From assembly GCF_014208105.1 (NCBI RefSeq), contig NZ_JACHMQ010000001.1, positions 4,898,001-4,962,000 of the forward strand: 64,000 nt of DNA, written 5' to 3'. The notes under the pieces are model-generated. The model worked only from the letters and a program-made list of their open reading frames with translations. It was not told the DNA's origin and searched no databases. Origin of the DNA: Actinomadura coerulea. GTDB taxonomy: Bacteria > Actinomycetota > Actinomycetes > Streptosporangiales > Streptosporangiaceae. Positions 53,595 through 61,895 of the stretch are shown here, piece after piece. The translations under genes and the position numbers were made by a program. Numbering within the stretch: the first letter of the stretch is position 1; the number at the start of each line of letters is the position of its first letter.

Positions 53595-54922
53595 GCGCGG
53601 GGCCGGGCGGAGCGGACCGGGGGGCCGTCCCCGCGCAGAGGATCGAGGTCTTCGGCGTGCCGGGGATGCCGGAGGTCGCCGAGGGCGCCGACATCGCCGC
53701 GCTGGTCCCGGACGGCACGGTCGAGGACGGCGACGTGCTCGTCGTCACCTCCAAGATCGTCAGCAAGGCGGAGGGGCGGGTCCTGGTCGCCGGCGACCGG
53801 GAGAAGGCCATCGACGCCGAGACCGTGCGGCTGGTGGCGCGGCGGGCGCACGCGCGCGGGGAGACCCGGATCGTGGAGACGCGGCAGGGGCTGGTGCTGG
53901 CGGCGGCCGGGGTGGACGCGTCCAACACCCGGCCCGGCACGGTCCTGCTGCTGCCGGAGGACCCCGACGCCTCGGCCCGGCGCATCCGCGCCGGAGTGCG
54001 GGAGCGGACCGGCGCCGACGTGGCCGTGATCGTGTCGGACACGCTCGGGCGGCCCTGGCGCAACGGGCTGACGGACGCGGCGATCGGCGTCGCCGGCCTG
54101 GCGCCGCTCAGCGACCTGCGCGGGCGCGAGGACGCCTACGGCAACCGCCTGGACGTCACGATCACTGCGGTCGCCGACGAGATCGCGGCGGCCGGCGAGC
54201 TGGTCAAGGGCAAGCTGGAGGGCGTGCCGATCGCGGTCGTGCGCGGCCTGTCCGGCCTGGTCACGCCGGAGGACGGGCCCGGCGCGCGGGCGCTGGTGCG
54301 CCCGCCGGAGGAGGACATGTTCCGCTTCGGGTCGGCGGACGTGCTGGGCGCGCGGCGCACGATCCGCGAGTTCACCGCCGAGCCGGTGGACCCGGCGGCG
54401 GTGCGGCGGGCGGTCGGCGCCGCGATCACCGCGCCGGCGCCGCACCACACCACGCCGTGGCGGTTCGTCCTGCTGGAGTCGGCGGCGGCGCGGACGCGGC
54501 TGCTGGACGCGATGCGCGACGCCTGGGAGGCGGACCTGCGCCGCGACGGATTCTCCGACGAGTCGGTCGCCAAGCGGCTGCGGCGGGGCGAGGTGCTGCG
54601 CCGAGCCCCCTACCTCGTCGTCCCGTGCCTGGTCATGGACGGGGCGCACGACTATCCGGACGAGCGGCGGTCCCGCGCGGAGCGCGAGATGTTCGTGGTG
54701 GCGGCCGGGGCCGGCGTGGAGAACCTGCTGGTCGCGCTGGCCGTGGAGGGGCTCGGCTCGTGCTGGGTGTCGAGCACGATGTTCTGCCGCGACGTGGTCC
54801 GCGACGTCCTCGACCTGCCCGACGACTGGGACCCGATGGGCGCCGTCGGGGTGGGCCGCGCGGCCGCGCCCCCGCGCGAGCGGCCGCCGCGCGCGCCGGA
54901 CGCCTTCATCGAGGTCAGGTGA
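53591..54922 (+). CDS. fbiB: bifunctional F420 gamma-glutamyl ligase / flavin reductase FbiB
   Basis: This is a 443-residue fusion. Residues about 17-245 form the CofE-type ligase that adds glutamates (VLVVTSKIVSKAEGR, IVSDTLGRPWRNGLTDAAIG, GREDAYGNRLDVTITAVADE). Residues about 250-443 form an FMN-dependent nitroreductase domain that reduces dehydro-F420-0 (TIREFTAEPVDPAAVRRAVG, AGAGVENLLVALAVEGLGSC WVSS). The fused form is the mycobacterial type. It follows fbiA with ATGA overlap. Confidence 0.96.
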   Translation: MSAGPGGADRGAVPAQRIEVFGVPGMPEVAEGADIAALVPDGTVEDGDVLVVTSKIVSKAEGRVLVAGDREKAIDAETVRLVARRAHARGETRIVETRQGLVLAAAGVDASNTRPGTVLLLPEDPDASARRIRAGVRERTGADVAVIVSDTLGRPWRNGLTDAAIGVAGLAPLSDLRGREDAYGNRLDVTITAVADEIAAAGELVKGKLEGVPIAVVRGLSGLVTPEDGPGARALVRPPEEDMFRFGSADVLGARRTIREFTAEPVDPAAVRRAVGAAITAPAPHHTTPWRFVLLESAAARTRLLDAMRDAWEADLRRDGFSDESVAKRLRRGEVLRRAPYLVVPCLVMDGAHDYPDERRSRAEREMFVVAAGAGVENLLVALAVEGLGSCWVSSTMFCRDVVRDVLDLPDDWDPMGAVGVGRAAAPPRERPPRAPDAFIEVR

Positions 54923-54975
54923 ACGCATCAGAGTGAACGCGCGGGAATAGATCGGATCGGGCCTCGGCTTCTACG

Positions 54976-55015
54976 GCCGGGGCCCTGTCCTTCCGTCCGT
55001 TCTTCGGGCCCCGGC
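54976..55015. terminator. hairpin between fbiB and fbiC
   Basis: GCCGGGGCCC (54976-54985) and GGGCCCCGGC (55006-55015) pair around a pyrimidine-rich 20-base loop. It lies 54 bp after fbiB and 38 bp before fbiC, so it may end the fbiAB transcript or attenuate fbiC. Confidence 0.5.
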
Positions 55016-55052
55016 GCGGCGCGGAATATGACGATTGGCATAGAGTGCCCGC

Positions 55053-57617
55053 ATGGACGCCACGAGCTCCGCACTTCGCCGGGCCCTGGCCCGCGCGCGC
55101 GACGGCAAGACACTGGACCGATCCGAGGCCGCCACACTTCTGCGGGCGCGCGGGGCGCGGCTCGACGACCTGCTCGCCCACGCGGCCCGCACCCGGGACG
55201 CCGGCCTGGAGGCCGCGGGCCGTCCCGGCGTCATCACCTACAGCCGCAAGGTCTTCATCCCGCTGACCCGGCTGTGCCGCGACCGCTGCGGGTACTGCAC
55301 GTTCGCGACCGTCCCGCACCGGGTCGACTCGCCCTATCTCGGCCCCGACGAGGTGCTGGAGATCGCTCGGCGGGGCGCGGAGCTCGGGTGCAAGGAGGCG
55401 CTGTTCACGCTCGGGGACCGTCCCGAGGACCGGTGGCGTCCGGCCCGCGAGTGGCTGGACGCGCACGGGTACGACGACACGCTCTCGTACGTGCGCGCGA
55501 TGGCGATCCGGGTGCTGGAGGAGACCGGGCTGCTGCCGCACCTGAACCCCGGGGTGCTGACCTGGCGCGACTTCCAGCGGCTCAAGCCGGTCGCGCCGTC
55601 CATGGGGATGATGCTGGAGACGACCGCGACGCGGCTGTTCAGCGAGCGCGGCGGCCCCCACTTCGGGTCGCCTGACAAGGACCCGGCCGTCCGGCTGCGG
55701 GTGCTGGAGGACGCGGGCCGCACGAACGTGCCGTTCACCACCGGCATCCTCATCGGCATCGGCGAGACGGTCGAGGAGCGCGCGGACGCGATCTTCGAGA
55801 TCCGGCGGACGATGCGCGAGTACGGGGCGATCCAGGAGGTGATCGTCCAGAACTTCCGCGCCAAGCCCGACACGAAGATGCGCGACACCCCGGACGCCGA
55901 GCTGGAGGAGCTGGCAGCGACGATCGCGGTGACGAGGCTCGTCCTCGGCCCTAAGGCGCGCGTGCAGGCGCCGCCGAACCTCGTCGCCGAGCAGTACGCG
56001 CTGATGCTGCGCGCCGGGATCGACGACTGGGGCGGGGTGTCTCCGCTGACGCCCGACCATGTCAACCCGGAGCGGCCGTGGCCGCAGATCGACGAGCTGG
56101 CCGCCAGGACCGCCGCGGCGGGGTTCGCGCTGCGCGAGCGGCTCACGATCTACCCCGAGTACGTGCGGCGCGGCGAGCCGTGGCTCGACCCCCGCCTCAC
56201 CGCGCACGTCGCCGCCCTGGCCGACCCCGCGACGGGCCTGGCCCGCGAGGACGCCGTCCCTGAGGGACGCCCCTGGCAGGAGCCCGACGGCGGGTTCACG
56301 GCGTCCGGCCGGACCGACCTGCACACCGAGATCGACACGACCGGCCGCACCGCGGACCGGCGCGACGACTTCGACGAGGTGTACGGCGACTGGGACGCGC
56401 TGCGCGACCGCATGGCCGCGCCCCAGCGGTTCGACGCCGACGTCAAGGCCGCTCTGGCGCGCGCGGAGCGGGACCCCGCGGGCCTGTCCGACGACGAGGC
56501 GCTGGCCCTCCTGCACGCCGAGGGCCCGGAGCTGGACGCGCTCGCCGCGCTGGCCGACGGCCTGCGGCGCGACACCGTCGGCGACGAGGTCACCTACGTC
56601 GTCACCCGGAACATCAACTTCACCAACGTCTGCTATACCGGCTGCCGGTTCTGCGCGTTCGCGCAGCGCCGCACGGACGCCGACGCCTACACTCTGTCGC
56701 TGGAGCAGGTCGGGGACCGCGTGGACGAGGCGTGGGAGGCGGGCGCCACCGAGGTCTGCATGCAGGGCGGCATCCACCCGGACCTGCCCGGAACCGCGTA
56801 CTTCGACCTCGCCCGCGAGGTGAAGCGCCGCGCGCCCGGCATCCACCTGCACTCCTACAGCCCGATGGAGGTCGTGAACGGCGCGTCCCGGACGGACCTG
56901 TCGATCCGGGAGTGGCTGGAGGCGGCGAAGGAGGCCGGCGTCGACTCGCTGCCCGGGACGGCCGCCGAGATCCTGGACGACGACGTGCGGTGGGTGCTGA
57001 CCAAGGGGAAGCTCCCCACGGACCAGTGGGTCGAGGTCGTCACCACCGCGCACGAGATCGGGATCCCGACGACGTCCACGATGATGTACGGACACGTGGA
57101 CACCCCCGCGCACTGGGTCGCGCACATCAGGCTGCTGCGGTCCATCCAGGAGCGGACGGGCGGGTTCAGCGAGTTCGTGCTGCTGCCGTTCGTCCACCAC
57201 AACTCGCCCATCTACCTCGCCGGGCTGGCGCGGCCGGGGCCGACCGCGCGGGAGAACGTCGCCGTCCACGCCCTGGCCCGCATCCTGCTGCACGGCGCGA
57301 TCCCCAACATCCAGACGTCCTGGGTGAAGCTCGGGGACGAACTGTGCACGCGCGTCCTCCAGGGAGGGGTCAACGACCTCGGCGGGACGCTCATGGAGGA
57401 GACCATCAGCCGGATGGCCGGCTCGGAGAACGGGTCGTTCAAGCCCATCAGCGAACTGGAGGCGATCGCGGCGCGCGCGGGCCGCCCCTCCAGGCAGCGC
57501 ACCACCCTGTACGGGGACGTCCCCGCCGAGCGCCTGGAGGCGTCCCGCCGCACGGACGGCATCGGGCATTTCGGACGGCAGGGTCTCACCCTGACCCCGG
57601 TGTCCCCGCCCGCGTGA
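55053..57617 (+). CDS. fbiC: FO synthase (CofG-CofH fusion)
   Basis: This 854-residue double radical-SAM enzyme makes the deazaflavin FO from tyrosine and a ribityl-aminouracil. The CofG half carries CRDRCGYC (Cys75, 79, 82); the CofH half carries CYTGCRFC (Cys527, 531, 534). Other marks include MEVVNGASRTDLSIREWLEA and LGDELCTRVLQGGVNDLGGT. An element like TAGAGT 14 bp upstream suggests a near-leaderless mRNA. It lies 130 bp after fbiB, while in Mycobacterium and Streptomyces, from memory, fbiC is elsewhere. Confidence 0.96.
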   Translation: MDATSSALRRALARARDGKTLDRSEAATLLRARGARLDDLLAHAARTRDAGLEAAGRPGVITYSRKVFIPLTRLCRDRCGYCTFATVPHRVDSPYLGPDEVLEIARRGAELGCKEALFTLGDRPEDRWRPAREWLDAHGYDDTLSYVRAMAIRVLEETGLLPHLNPGVLTWRDFQRLKPVAPSMGMMLETTATRLFSERGGPHFGSPDKDPAVRLRVLEDAGRTNVPFTTGILIGIGETVEERADAIFEIRRTMREYGAIQEVIVQNFRAKPDTKMRDTPDAELEELAATIAVTRLVLGPKARVQAPPNLVAEQYALMLRAGIDDWGGVSPLTPDHVNPERPWPQIDELAARTAAAGFALRERLTIYPEYVRRGEPWLDPRLTAHVAALADPATGLAREDAVPEGRPWQEPDGGFTASGRTDLHTEIDTTGRTADRRDDFDEVYGDWDALRDRMAAPQRFDADVKAALARAERDPAGLSDDEALALLHAEGPELDALAALADGLRRDTVGDEVTYVVTRNINFTNVCYTGCRFCAFAQRRTDADAYTLSLEQVGDRVDEAWEAGATEVCMQGGIHPDLPGTAYFDLAREVKRRAPGIHLHSYSPMEVVNGASRTDLSIREWLEAAKEAGVDSLPGTAAEILDDDVRWVLTKGKLPTDQWVEVVTTAHEIGIPTTSTMMYGHVDTPAHWVAHIRLLRSIQERTGGFSEFVLLPFVHHNSPIYLAGLARPGPTARENVAVHALARILLHGAIPNIQTSWVKLGDELCTRVLQGGVNDLGGTLMEETISRMAGSENGSFKPISELEAIAARAGRPSRQRTTLYGDVPAERLEASRRTDGIGHFGRQGLTLTPVSPPA

Positions 57618-57644
57618 CCGGCGCCGCCGCCACGGCGGGCCTGC

Positions 57645-58409
57645 TCAGGGCGCGCCGCGGCGGCAGCTCGGGCGGCGTTCGACCAGCAGGTCCGCCGAGC
57701 GGCGCAGCTCGCGCAGGACGGCCTCGACCGACGGCCGCACCTGCGCGCCGACGCGCGTCCACATCACCATCCGGCGGTCCACGGGGGCGTCGGCGACGTC
57801 CCGCACGACGATGCCCTCCTCCCGCTCGGCGAGCGCGAGGTCGGGCACCAGGCACACGGCGCCGCCCTGGGCGACCATCGCGAAGATCACCATCAGGTCG
57901 TTGGACCTGAACCGGACGTCGGGCCGGAAGCCGCCGAGCTCCACGCACGTCCGTTCGAGCAGGTCGGCGTGGTTGGTGCCGACGTGGCCGGTGGCCCACG
58001 GGCACCCGGCCAGGTCGGCCATCCGGACCGGGCCGCCCGGCCCGGCGAGCGGATGGCCCTCCGGCATCCCGACCCGCATGATCTCGGGGACGAGCACCTC
58101 GGAGGTCAGCTCGGGCCGGCGCGGCCGCACCGTGCCCGCGACGCGCCCGCTCGCGGCGAGCGCCGCCTCCTCGGCCCGCTTCGCCCGGTCCAGCAGCGCC
58201 TCGGCGTGCTCGACGAGCACCTCGCCCGCCTCGGTCAGCCGCAGCCGCCGCCCGGCGCGCTCGACCACCGGCACGCCGACGTCCCGCTGCAGCTGCGCGA
58301 GCTGCTGCGACACCGCAGACGGCGTGTAGCCGAGGGCGTCGGCGACCGCCGCGAGCGTCCCGCGCAGCTTCAGCTCGCGCAGCACCCGCAGACGTCCGAG
58401 ATCCAACAT
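57645..58409 (-). CDS. LysR-family regulator with shortened effector domain
   Basis: This 254-residue protein has the LysR winged helix (residues 1-60: LGRLRVLRELKLRGTLAAVA, YTPSAVSQQLAQLQRDVGVP) and the linker helix. The effector domain is normal from PEGHPLAGPGGPVRMADLAGC to the end (HRSND-type LMVIFAMVAQGGAVCLVPDL). But right after GRVAGTVR (residue 95) the usual first 55-65 residues of the domain are absent and RPRRPELTSEVL follows directly. Normal length is about 300. ATG at 58409 is the family start. Whether it still senses a ligand is unclear. Confidence 0.88.
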   Translation of the reverse strand: MLDLGRLRVLRELKLRGTLAAVADALGYTPSAVSQQLAQLQRDVGVPVVERAGRRLRLTEAGEVLVEHAEALLDRAKRAEEAALAASGRVAGTVRPRRPELTSEVLVPEIMRVGMPEGHPLAGPGGPVRMADLAGCPWATGHVGTNHADLLERTCVELGGFRPDVRFRSNDLMVIFAMVAQGGAVCLVPDLALAEREEGIVVRDVADAPVDRRMVMWTRVGAQVRPSVEAVLRELRRSADLLVERRPSCRRGAP

Positions 58410-58432
58410 GGTGAAGAGATTCTTACACAATC

Positions 58433-58483
58433 CCTACAGAAAGCCTCGCTGGACCTGAACGTTGGACGGAGTCAAACTGTAGG
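58433..58483. promoter_or_regulatory. inverted heptamers in the LysR divergent region
   Basis: CCTACAG (58433-58439) and CTGTAGG (58477-58483) are inverted copies 37 bp apart in the 156-bp gap between the LysR gene and the small membrane protein. TAAGAAT-like minus-strand text near 58420 fits a -10 close to the LysR start. Confidence 0.35.
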
Positions 58484-58565
58484 TGCGACGGAAAGAGGCG
58501 GAGACCCCGCTCCTCCGATCGCCCCGCGCGGGAACGCCGCCACTGCGATCCCAAGGAAGAAGACC

Positions 58566-58778
58566 ATGCTGTACATGCTCGGCCTCATCATCGCCCTCGC
58601 CGTCCTCGGTCCCCTGTTCGGCGCCGACAGCCGGGACGGCCTCGACTGGGCCCGGAACAACTTCTGGCTGCGCCGCCGCACGGCGCAGGCCCCGGTCAGA
58701 AGGACCGGTAGTCCCGCACCGGCAAGCGGGGGCCACGCCTCGGCGGGTGCATCCCGGACGATTCCAGCAGCCGGGTGA
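58566..58778 (+). CDS. small membrane protein of unknown function
   Basis: This 70-residue protein starts at ATG 58566 after AAGGAAG. MLYMLGLIIALAVLGPLFGA is a membrane segment; SRDGLDWARNNFWLRRR follows with positive charges (inside end), then a Pro/Ala/Ser tail. The helix plus DGLDW...FW LRR pattern is a recurrent small actinomycete protein as far as I remember. The last 83 bp overlap the 3' end of the convergent glycosylase gene. Confidence 0.6.
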   Translation: MLYMLGLIIALAVLGPLFGADSRDGLDWARNNFWLRRRTAQAPVRRTGSPAPASGGHASAGASRTIPAAG

Positions 58779-59652
58779 CCCGGTAGCGATGACCGGCGTA
58801 GGGCTCCAGCAGCTCCAGCATCCCGGCGTCGTCGACCTTGCGGCCCGCCAGCGCCCAGCCGACCAGGCCGGGCAGGTGGTAGTCGCCGACGGAGACGGCG
58901 TCGGGATCGCCCACCGCGCGCTGCCTGACCTCGGCGGCCGTCCACACGCCGATGCCCGGCAGCGACCGCAGCCGCGCCTCGGCCGGATCCTCCTCCAGCC
59001 GCCGCGCGACCCGCGCCGCCCCGATGATCGTCCGGGCCCGGACGGCCTCCAGGCCGGACCGGTGCCACTCCCACGAGGGAATCCGGATCCAGACCTCCGG
59101 CGGCGGCGGGACCCGCAGGTGCGGGGCGCCGGGCGCGGGCTGCCCGAACCGGCGCAGCAGGTACGCCCAGGCGCGCCACGCCTCCTGCCCCAGGACCTTC
59201 TGCTCCATCACCGCCGGCACGAGCGCCTCGAAGACCCGCCGCGTCCGCCCGATCCGCAGCCCCGGCCGCCTGAGCACCTGGTCGCGGACGACGTCGTGCC
59301 GCGCGACGAACCCCTCCGGCCGGTCGGCCGCCCCCAGTAGCTCGGGCACCCCGTCCAGCAGCCATTCGGCGCCCGGCCCCCAGGCCGTGGCCTCGACGGC
59401 GTCCCCGGCCCACCCGACCCGCAGCGTGCCGGGCCCGCCGGGAGTATGCGACGTCCGCCAGACGGACCCGTCCGGCTCGAACCGGCACGCCGGGTCGCGC
59501 GACCCGCGCCGGTGCGGCGCCAGGACGTCCCGCAGGTCCAGCTCCCACGGCGGCCGCCACAACCGGACCCGGCCGGGGAGGCGCCCAGCGGTCGCCTCCC
59601 CGGCCACCCCGGACGACGGTTCAGCAACGCTCAACGAGCCGACTCCCTGCCT
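58696..59652 (-). CDS. AlkA-like DNA glycosylase (HhH-GPD family)
   Basis: This is a protein of about 318 residues resembling 3-methyladenine DNA glycosylase II. The helix-hairpin-helix and catalytic part reads LRSLPGIGVWTAAEVRQRAV then DAVSVGDYHLPGLVGWALAG, with the catalytic Asp in VGDYHL. Upstream text: VPAVMEQKVLGQEAWRAWAY. The N-terminus is uncertain: TTG at 59757, GTG at 59652 and later starts are possible, and the first in-frame part is not codon-typical, so I use 59652. It removes alkylated bases in base-excision repair. Confidence 0.82.
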   Translation of the reverse strand, partial: RQGVGSLSVAEPSSGVAGEATAGRLPGRVRLWRPPWELDLRDVLAPHRRGSRDPACRFEPDGSVWRTSHTPGGPGTLRVGWAGDAVEATAWGPGAEWLLDGVPELLGAADRPEGFVARHDVVRDQVLRRPGLRIGRTRRVFEALVPAVMEQKVLGQEAWRAWAYLLRRFGQPAPGAPHLRVPPPPEVWIRIPSWEWHRSGLEAVRARTIIGAARVARRLEEDPAEARLRSLPGIGVWTAAEVRQRAVGDPDAVSVGDYHLPGLVGWALAGRKVDDAGMLELLEPYAGHRYRVTRLLESSGMHPPRRGPRLPVRDYRSF

Positions 59653-59906
59653 CACATGCCCCACCGGGGCCTTCCCGCACGCCGTTCCCTCGACGGTCTC
59701 CGGCACCAGTCTGCCACCGCCCTGCGCGCGAACTTCCCGTTCCACGGCAAAATACAAATATCGCCATAAATCATAATCCTTCTTGTTTTGCCCTGCAGAA
59801 ATCTGACGCGACCACTATCCGCGCCCTTACCTTGCAGCCATACTCCGATCAGAAAATGGCTGTTAATCTGCCGGGCAGCATCACCCCCCAACAAAAGGAA
59901 GAGTTC

Positions 59907-60755
59907 ATGGCGAAAATGCCATTTCGGGCGCCCGTGATCCTCGCCGCCACCTGCGCGGCCCTCCCCCTGGCCGCGACCGTGCCCGCGCACGCCGACACAG
60001 GTGTCCTGCACCGGAGCTGCCAGCAGGTGCGCCAGAACTTCCCCAGCGCGCCGAACGGAACCTATCTGCTGAGCGACGGCGCGAAACTCTTCACGGTCTA
60101 CTGCGCCGACATGACCACGGCTCCCAAGGAGTATGTGACGCTCGAAAGGACCGGTTCGTCCGAGAACTACTCGCAGTACACCGCCGGCGGCGCGTCGCCC
60201 GGCGCGAACGTCAGGACCCGCTTCACCCGGATCCGCCTCGACCCCGCGACGTTCACCGTGGACATCGGCGACCTCAAGTACGCGTCGTCCACCGGCTCGC
60301 TCAGTCACGGCGGCTCCGAGACCGTGACCGGCATGCCCTACGCCGTCGCGATGTCGTGCACCGGCACTCCCGTCGGCGAGGGCGACATCGACCTGCGGGG
60401 CACGGCCGTCAAGGTCGACAACGCGTTCGCCACCGGCGGCGCAGGCTCCTCGGGCACGGCGACCGTCAGCCCGGACGCGCAGACCGTCACCCTGCGCGGC
60501 GGCGGCTTCTGCGGCTGGATCATGCCGACCCCGGTCCGGTACAACCCGTTCAACCCGGGCCCGGGCATGCCCAACCTCAAACTGGACTGCACGAACCAGA
60601 TCCGCAGCGCAAGCCAGATCTGCCTGCGCCTCGCCCCGGCGGCCGGTCCCCGGATGCAGGTGACGCGGGAAGGCTCACACCGCCTGGTGCACCTGCGCCC
60701 CGGCGGCCGCACGGCGGTGCTCGGCCTCGACGGCCAGGTCCGCTCCCTCCGCTGA
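59907..60755 (+). CDS. secreted GON-domain protein
   Basis: This is a 282-residue exported protein with a signal peptide cleaved after PAHA (residue 29). The mature part matches the GON domain known from animal ADAMTS proteins: SCQQVRQNFPSAPNGTYLL, VYCADMTTAPKEYVTLERTG, SENYSQYTAGGASPGANVRT, RFTRIRLDPATFTVDIGDLK. A C-terminal extension of about 100 residues has paired Cys (LDCTNQ...QICLRL). In bacteria the domain is probably a cell-surface or matrix-binding module. ATG at 59907 follows AAGGAAGAG. A strong terminator follows. Confidence 0.82.
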   Translation: MAKMPFRAPVILAATCAALPLAATVPAHADTGVLHRSCQQVRQNFPSAPNGTYLLSDGAKLFTVYCADMTTAPKEYVTLERTGSSENYSQYTAGGASPGANVRTRFTRIRLDPATFTVDIGDLKYASSTGSLSHGGSETVTGMPYAVAMSCTGTPVGEGDIDLRGTAVKVDNAFATGGAGSSGTATVSPDAQTVTLRGGGFCGWIMPTPVRYNPFNPGPGMPNLKLDCTNQIRSASQICLRLAPAAGPRMQVTREGSHRLVHLRPGGRTAVLGLDGQVRSLR

Positions 60756-60768
60756 CCCGCGGCATCCA

Positions 60769-60804
60769 TGAGACCGCCTTGCGCCCCGGCGCAAGGCGGT
60801 CTCA
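60769..60804 (+). terminator. terminator after the GON-domain gene
   Basis: TGAGACCGCCTTGC pairs perfectly with GCAAGGCGGTCTCA, extended by GCC/GGC, forming a stem of about 17 bp with a 2-base loop, 14 bp after the stop. There is no T-run but the stem is very stable. Confidence 0.75.
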
Positions 60805-61200
60805 CTTCGCCCGGCCCCCGGGGGCAGGCCATTAAATGATCACCATAAAGCGAATTTCTTTACTCGACCCAAAAGCGGCCACGCCGACACGTTCATACTG
60901 GCGGACATTCGCAGATCGAGGCCGCCGATCACCGGCCGCTGCCAGCGGATTCCCAAGGCGCGCAGTCCACCGCGGCACCCACGCCCACCGAGGCCGTCGA
61001 CCTCACCCGAACCCGACCGATATTGTCGAGCGGATCGGGGCGGGCGAGCCGAAACTCGCCCCGGTCAGGAAGGGTGTCAAAATGCTGCTTGCGTGGTTTC
61101 TTTTCTCAGTGGATTCTCTGTTGAGCGGGATTCGCGGGCGCCTCTGGCCGAGACGGCGCGAGTACCCGCACGGTCTCGTCGTCGCCCCAAGGGAGGCATC
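60805..61200. other. 396-bp gap before the small secreted protein
   Basis: This gap is more AT-rich than its surroundings at both ends. A frame from ATG 60836 (135 codons) has poor codon composition and I reject it. The region should hold the promoter of the secreted protein; GTGGTTTCTTTTCTCAGTGG near 61092 is an AT-rich block but I cannot fit clear -35/-10 elements. Confidence 0.4.
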
Positions 61201-61632
61201 ATGCGCCGCAAGATCGTCACGACCGCCCTCGCCCTCGCCCTGAGCGCGAGCGGGCTGGCCCTGACTCCCACCGCCGCCACCGCCGCGCCCGCGGCACCGG
61301 CCGCCGCGCCGAGCAGGGCACTCGCCGCGCCGGCCTTCAACGCCAGTGGCATCTACACGATCTTCCAGAGCCGCGGGGGCAACGTCCAGGTCAACGTGAC
61401 CCAGGACGGCGGCGGCAGGCTCTTCGGGTCCGCGGTTTACGGCAGCACGGCCGGGACGATCGAGACAGGATCGGTGGACGGCTTCACCATCTTCTTCATC
61501 ATCGGATGGTTCAACGGGACTCGGGGACGCTACGACGGCTCGCTGGGCGGCGACAGACGCCTGTCAGGCATCTCCGTCGACCTGAACCACCCCACCAGCC
61601 AAGCGACCTGGTTCACCAGCCGCACCTTCTGA
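61201..61632 (+). CDS. small secreted protein of unknown fold
   Basis: This 143-residue protein starts at ATG 61201 after GGGAGG. The signal peptide (residues 1-28) is followed by an Ala/Pro spacer to about 46. The remaining 95 residues alternate like a beta-barrel: NASGIYTIFQSRGGNVQVNV, TQDGGGRLFGSAVYGSTAGT, IETGSVDGFTIFFIIGWFNG, TRGRYDGSLGGDRRLSGISV, SQATWFTSRTF. There are no Cys. The rhythm of short strands with G.GRL.G and a closing W...F recalls calycin- or avidin-like folds, but I cannot name a family. Confidence 0.7.
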   Translation: MRRKIVTTALALALSASGLALTPTAATAAPAAPAAAPSRALAAPAFNASGIYTIFQSRGGNVQVNVTQDGGGRLFGSAVYGSTAGTIETGSVDGFTIFFIIGWFNGTRGRYDGSLGGDRRLSGISVDLNHPTSQATWFTSRTF

Positions 61633-61895
61633 GCAACGGGTCCGGCCGGAATACGGGCGGAAGGGGCCGCGGCGCGGCCGATTCCGGCGGACCGCGAATA
61701 CCTGCCGGATTGGAGCGGAGTAAAGGACGGCACACTGCCCGTCGTGCACGCGCTATCTCCGTCCTCGGCCGCCGACTCGCCGGCGGCCGCTGGACGGGGA
61801 CATGGACGGCGCCCGGGCTTTCATTCCTGGACGACGTCCGCCGCCCGGGACCGCCCAGCGCCTCCGTGCGCAGGGCGGCCTTCCGCCGCCGCGGC
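61633..61895. other. 263-bp gap between convergent genes
   Basis: The gap lies between the plus-strand secreted protein and the minus-strand pyrophosphorylase 3' end. I see GGCCGCGGCGCGGCC (61667-61681), a GC palindrome that could pair, and no convincing frame. Confidence 0.35.

Noticed and set aside
60836..61243. A 135-codon frame before the small secreted protein
   Set aside because: It has weak codon composition, no RBS and a frame that overlaps the signal peptide of a better gene.
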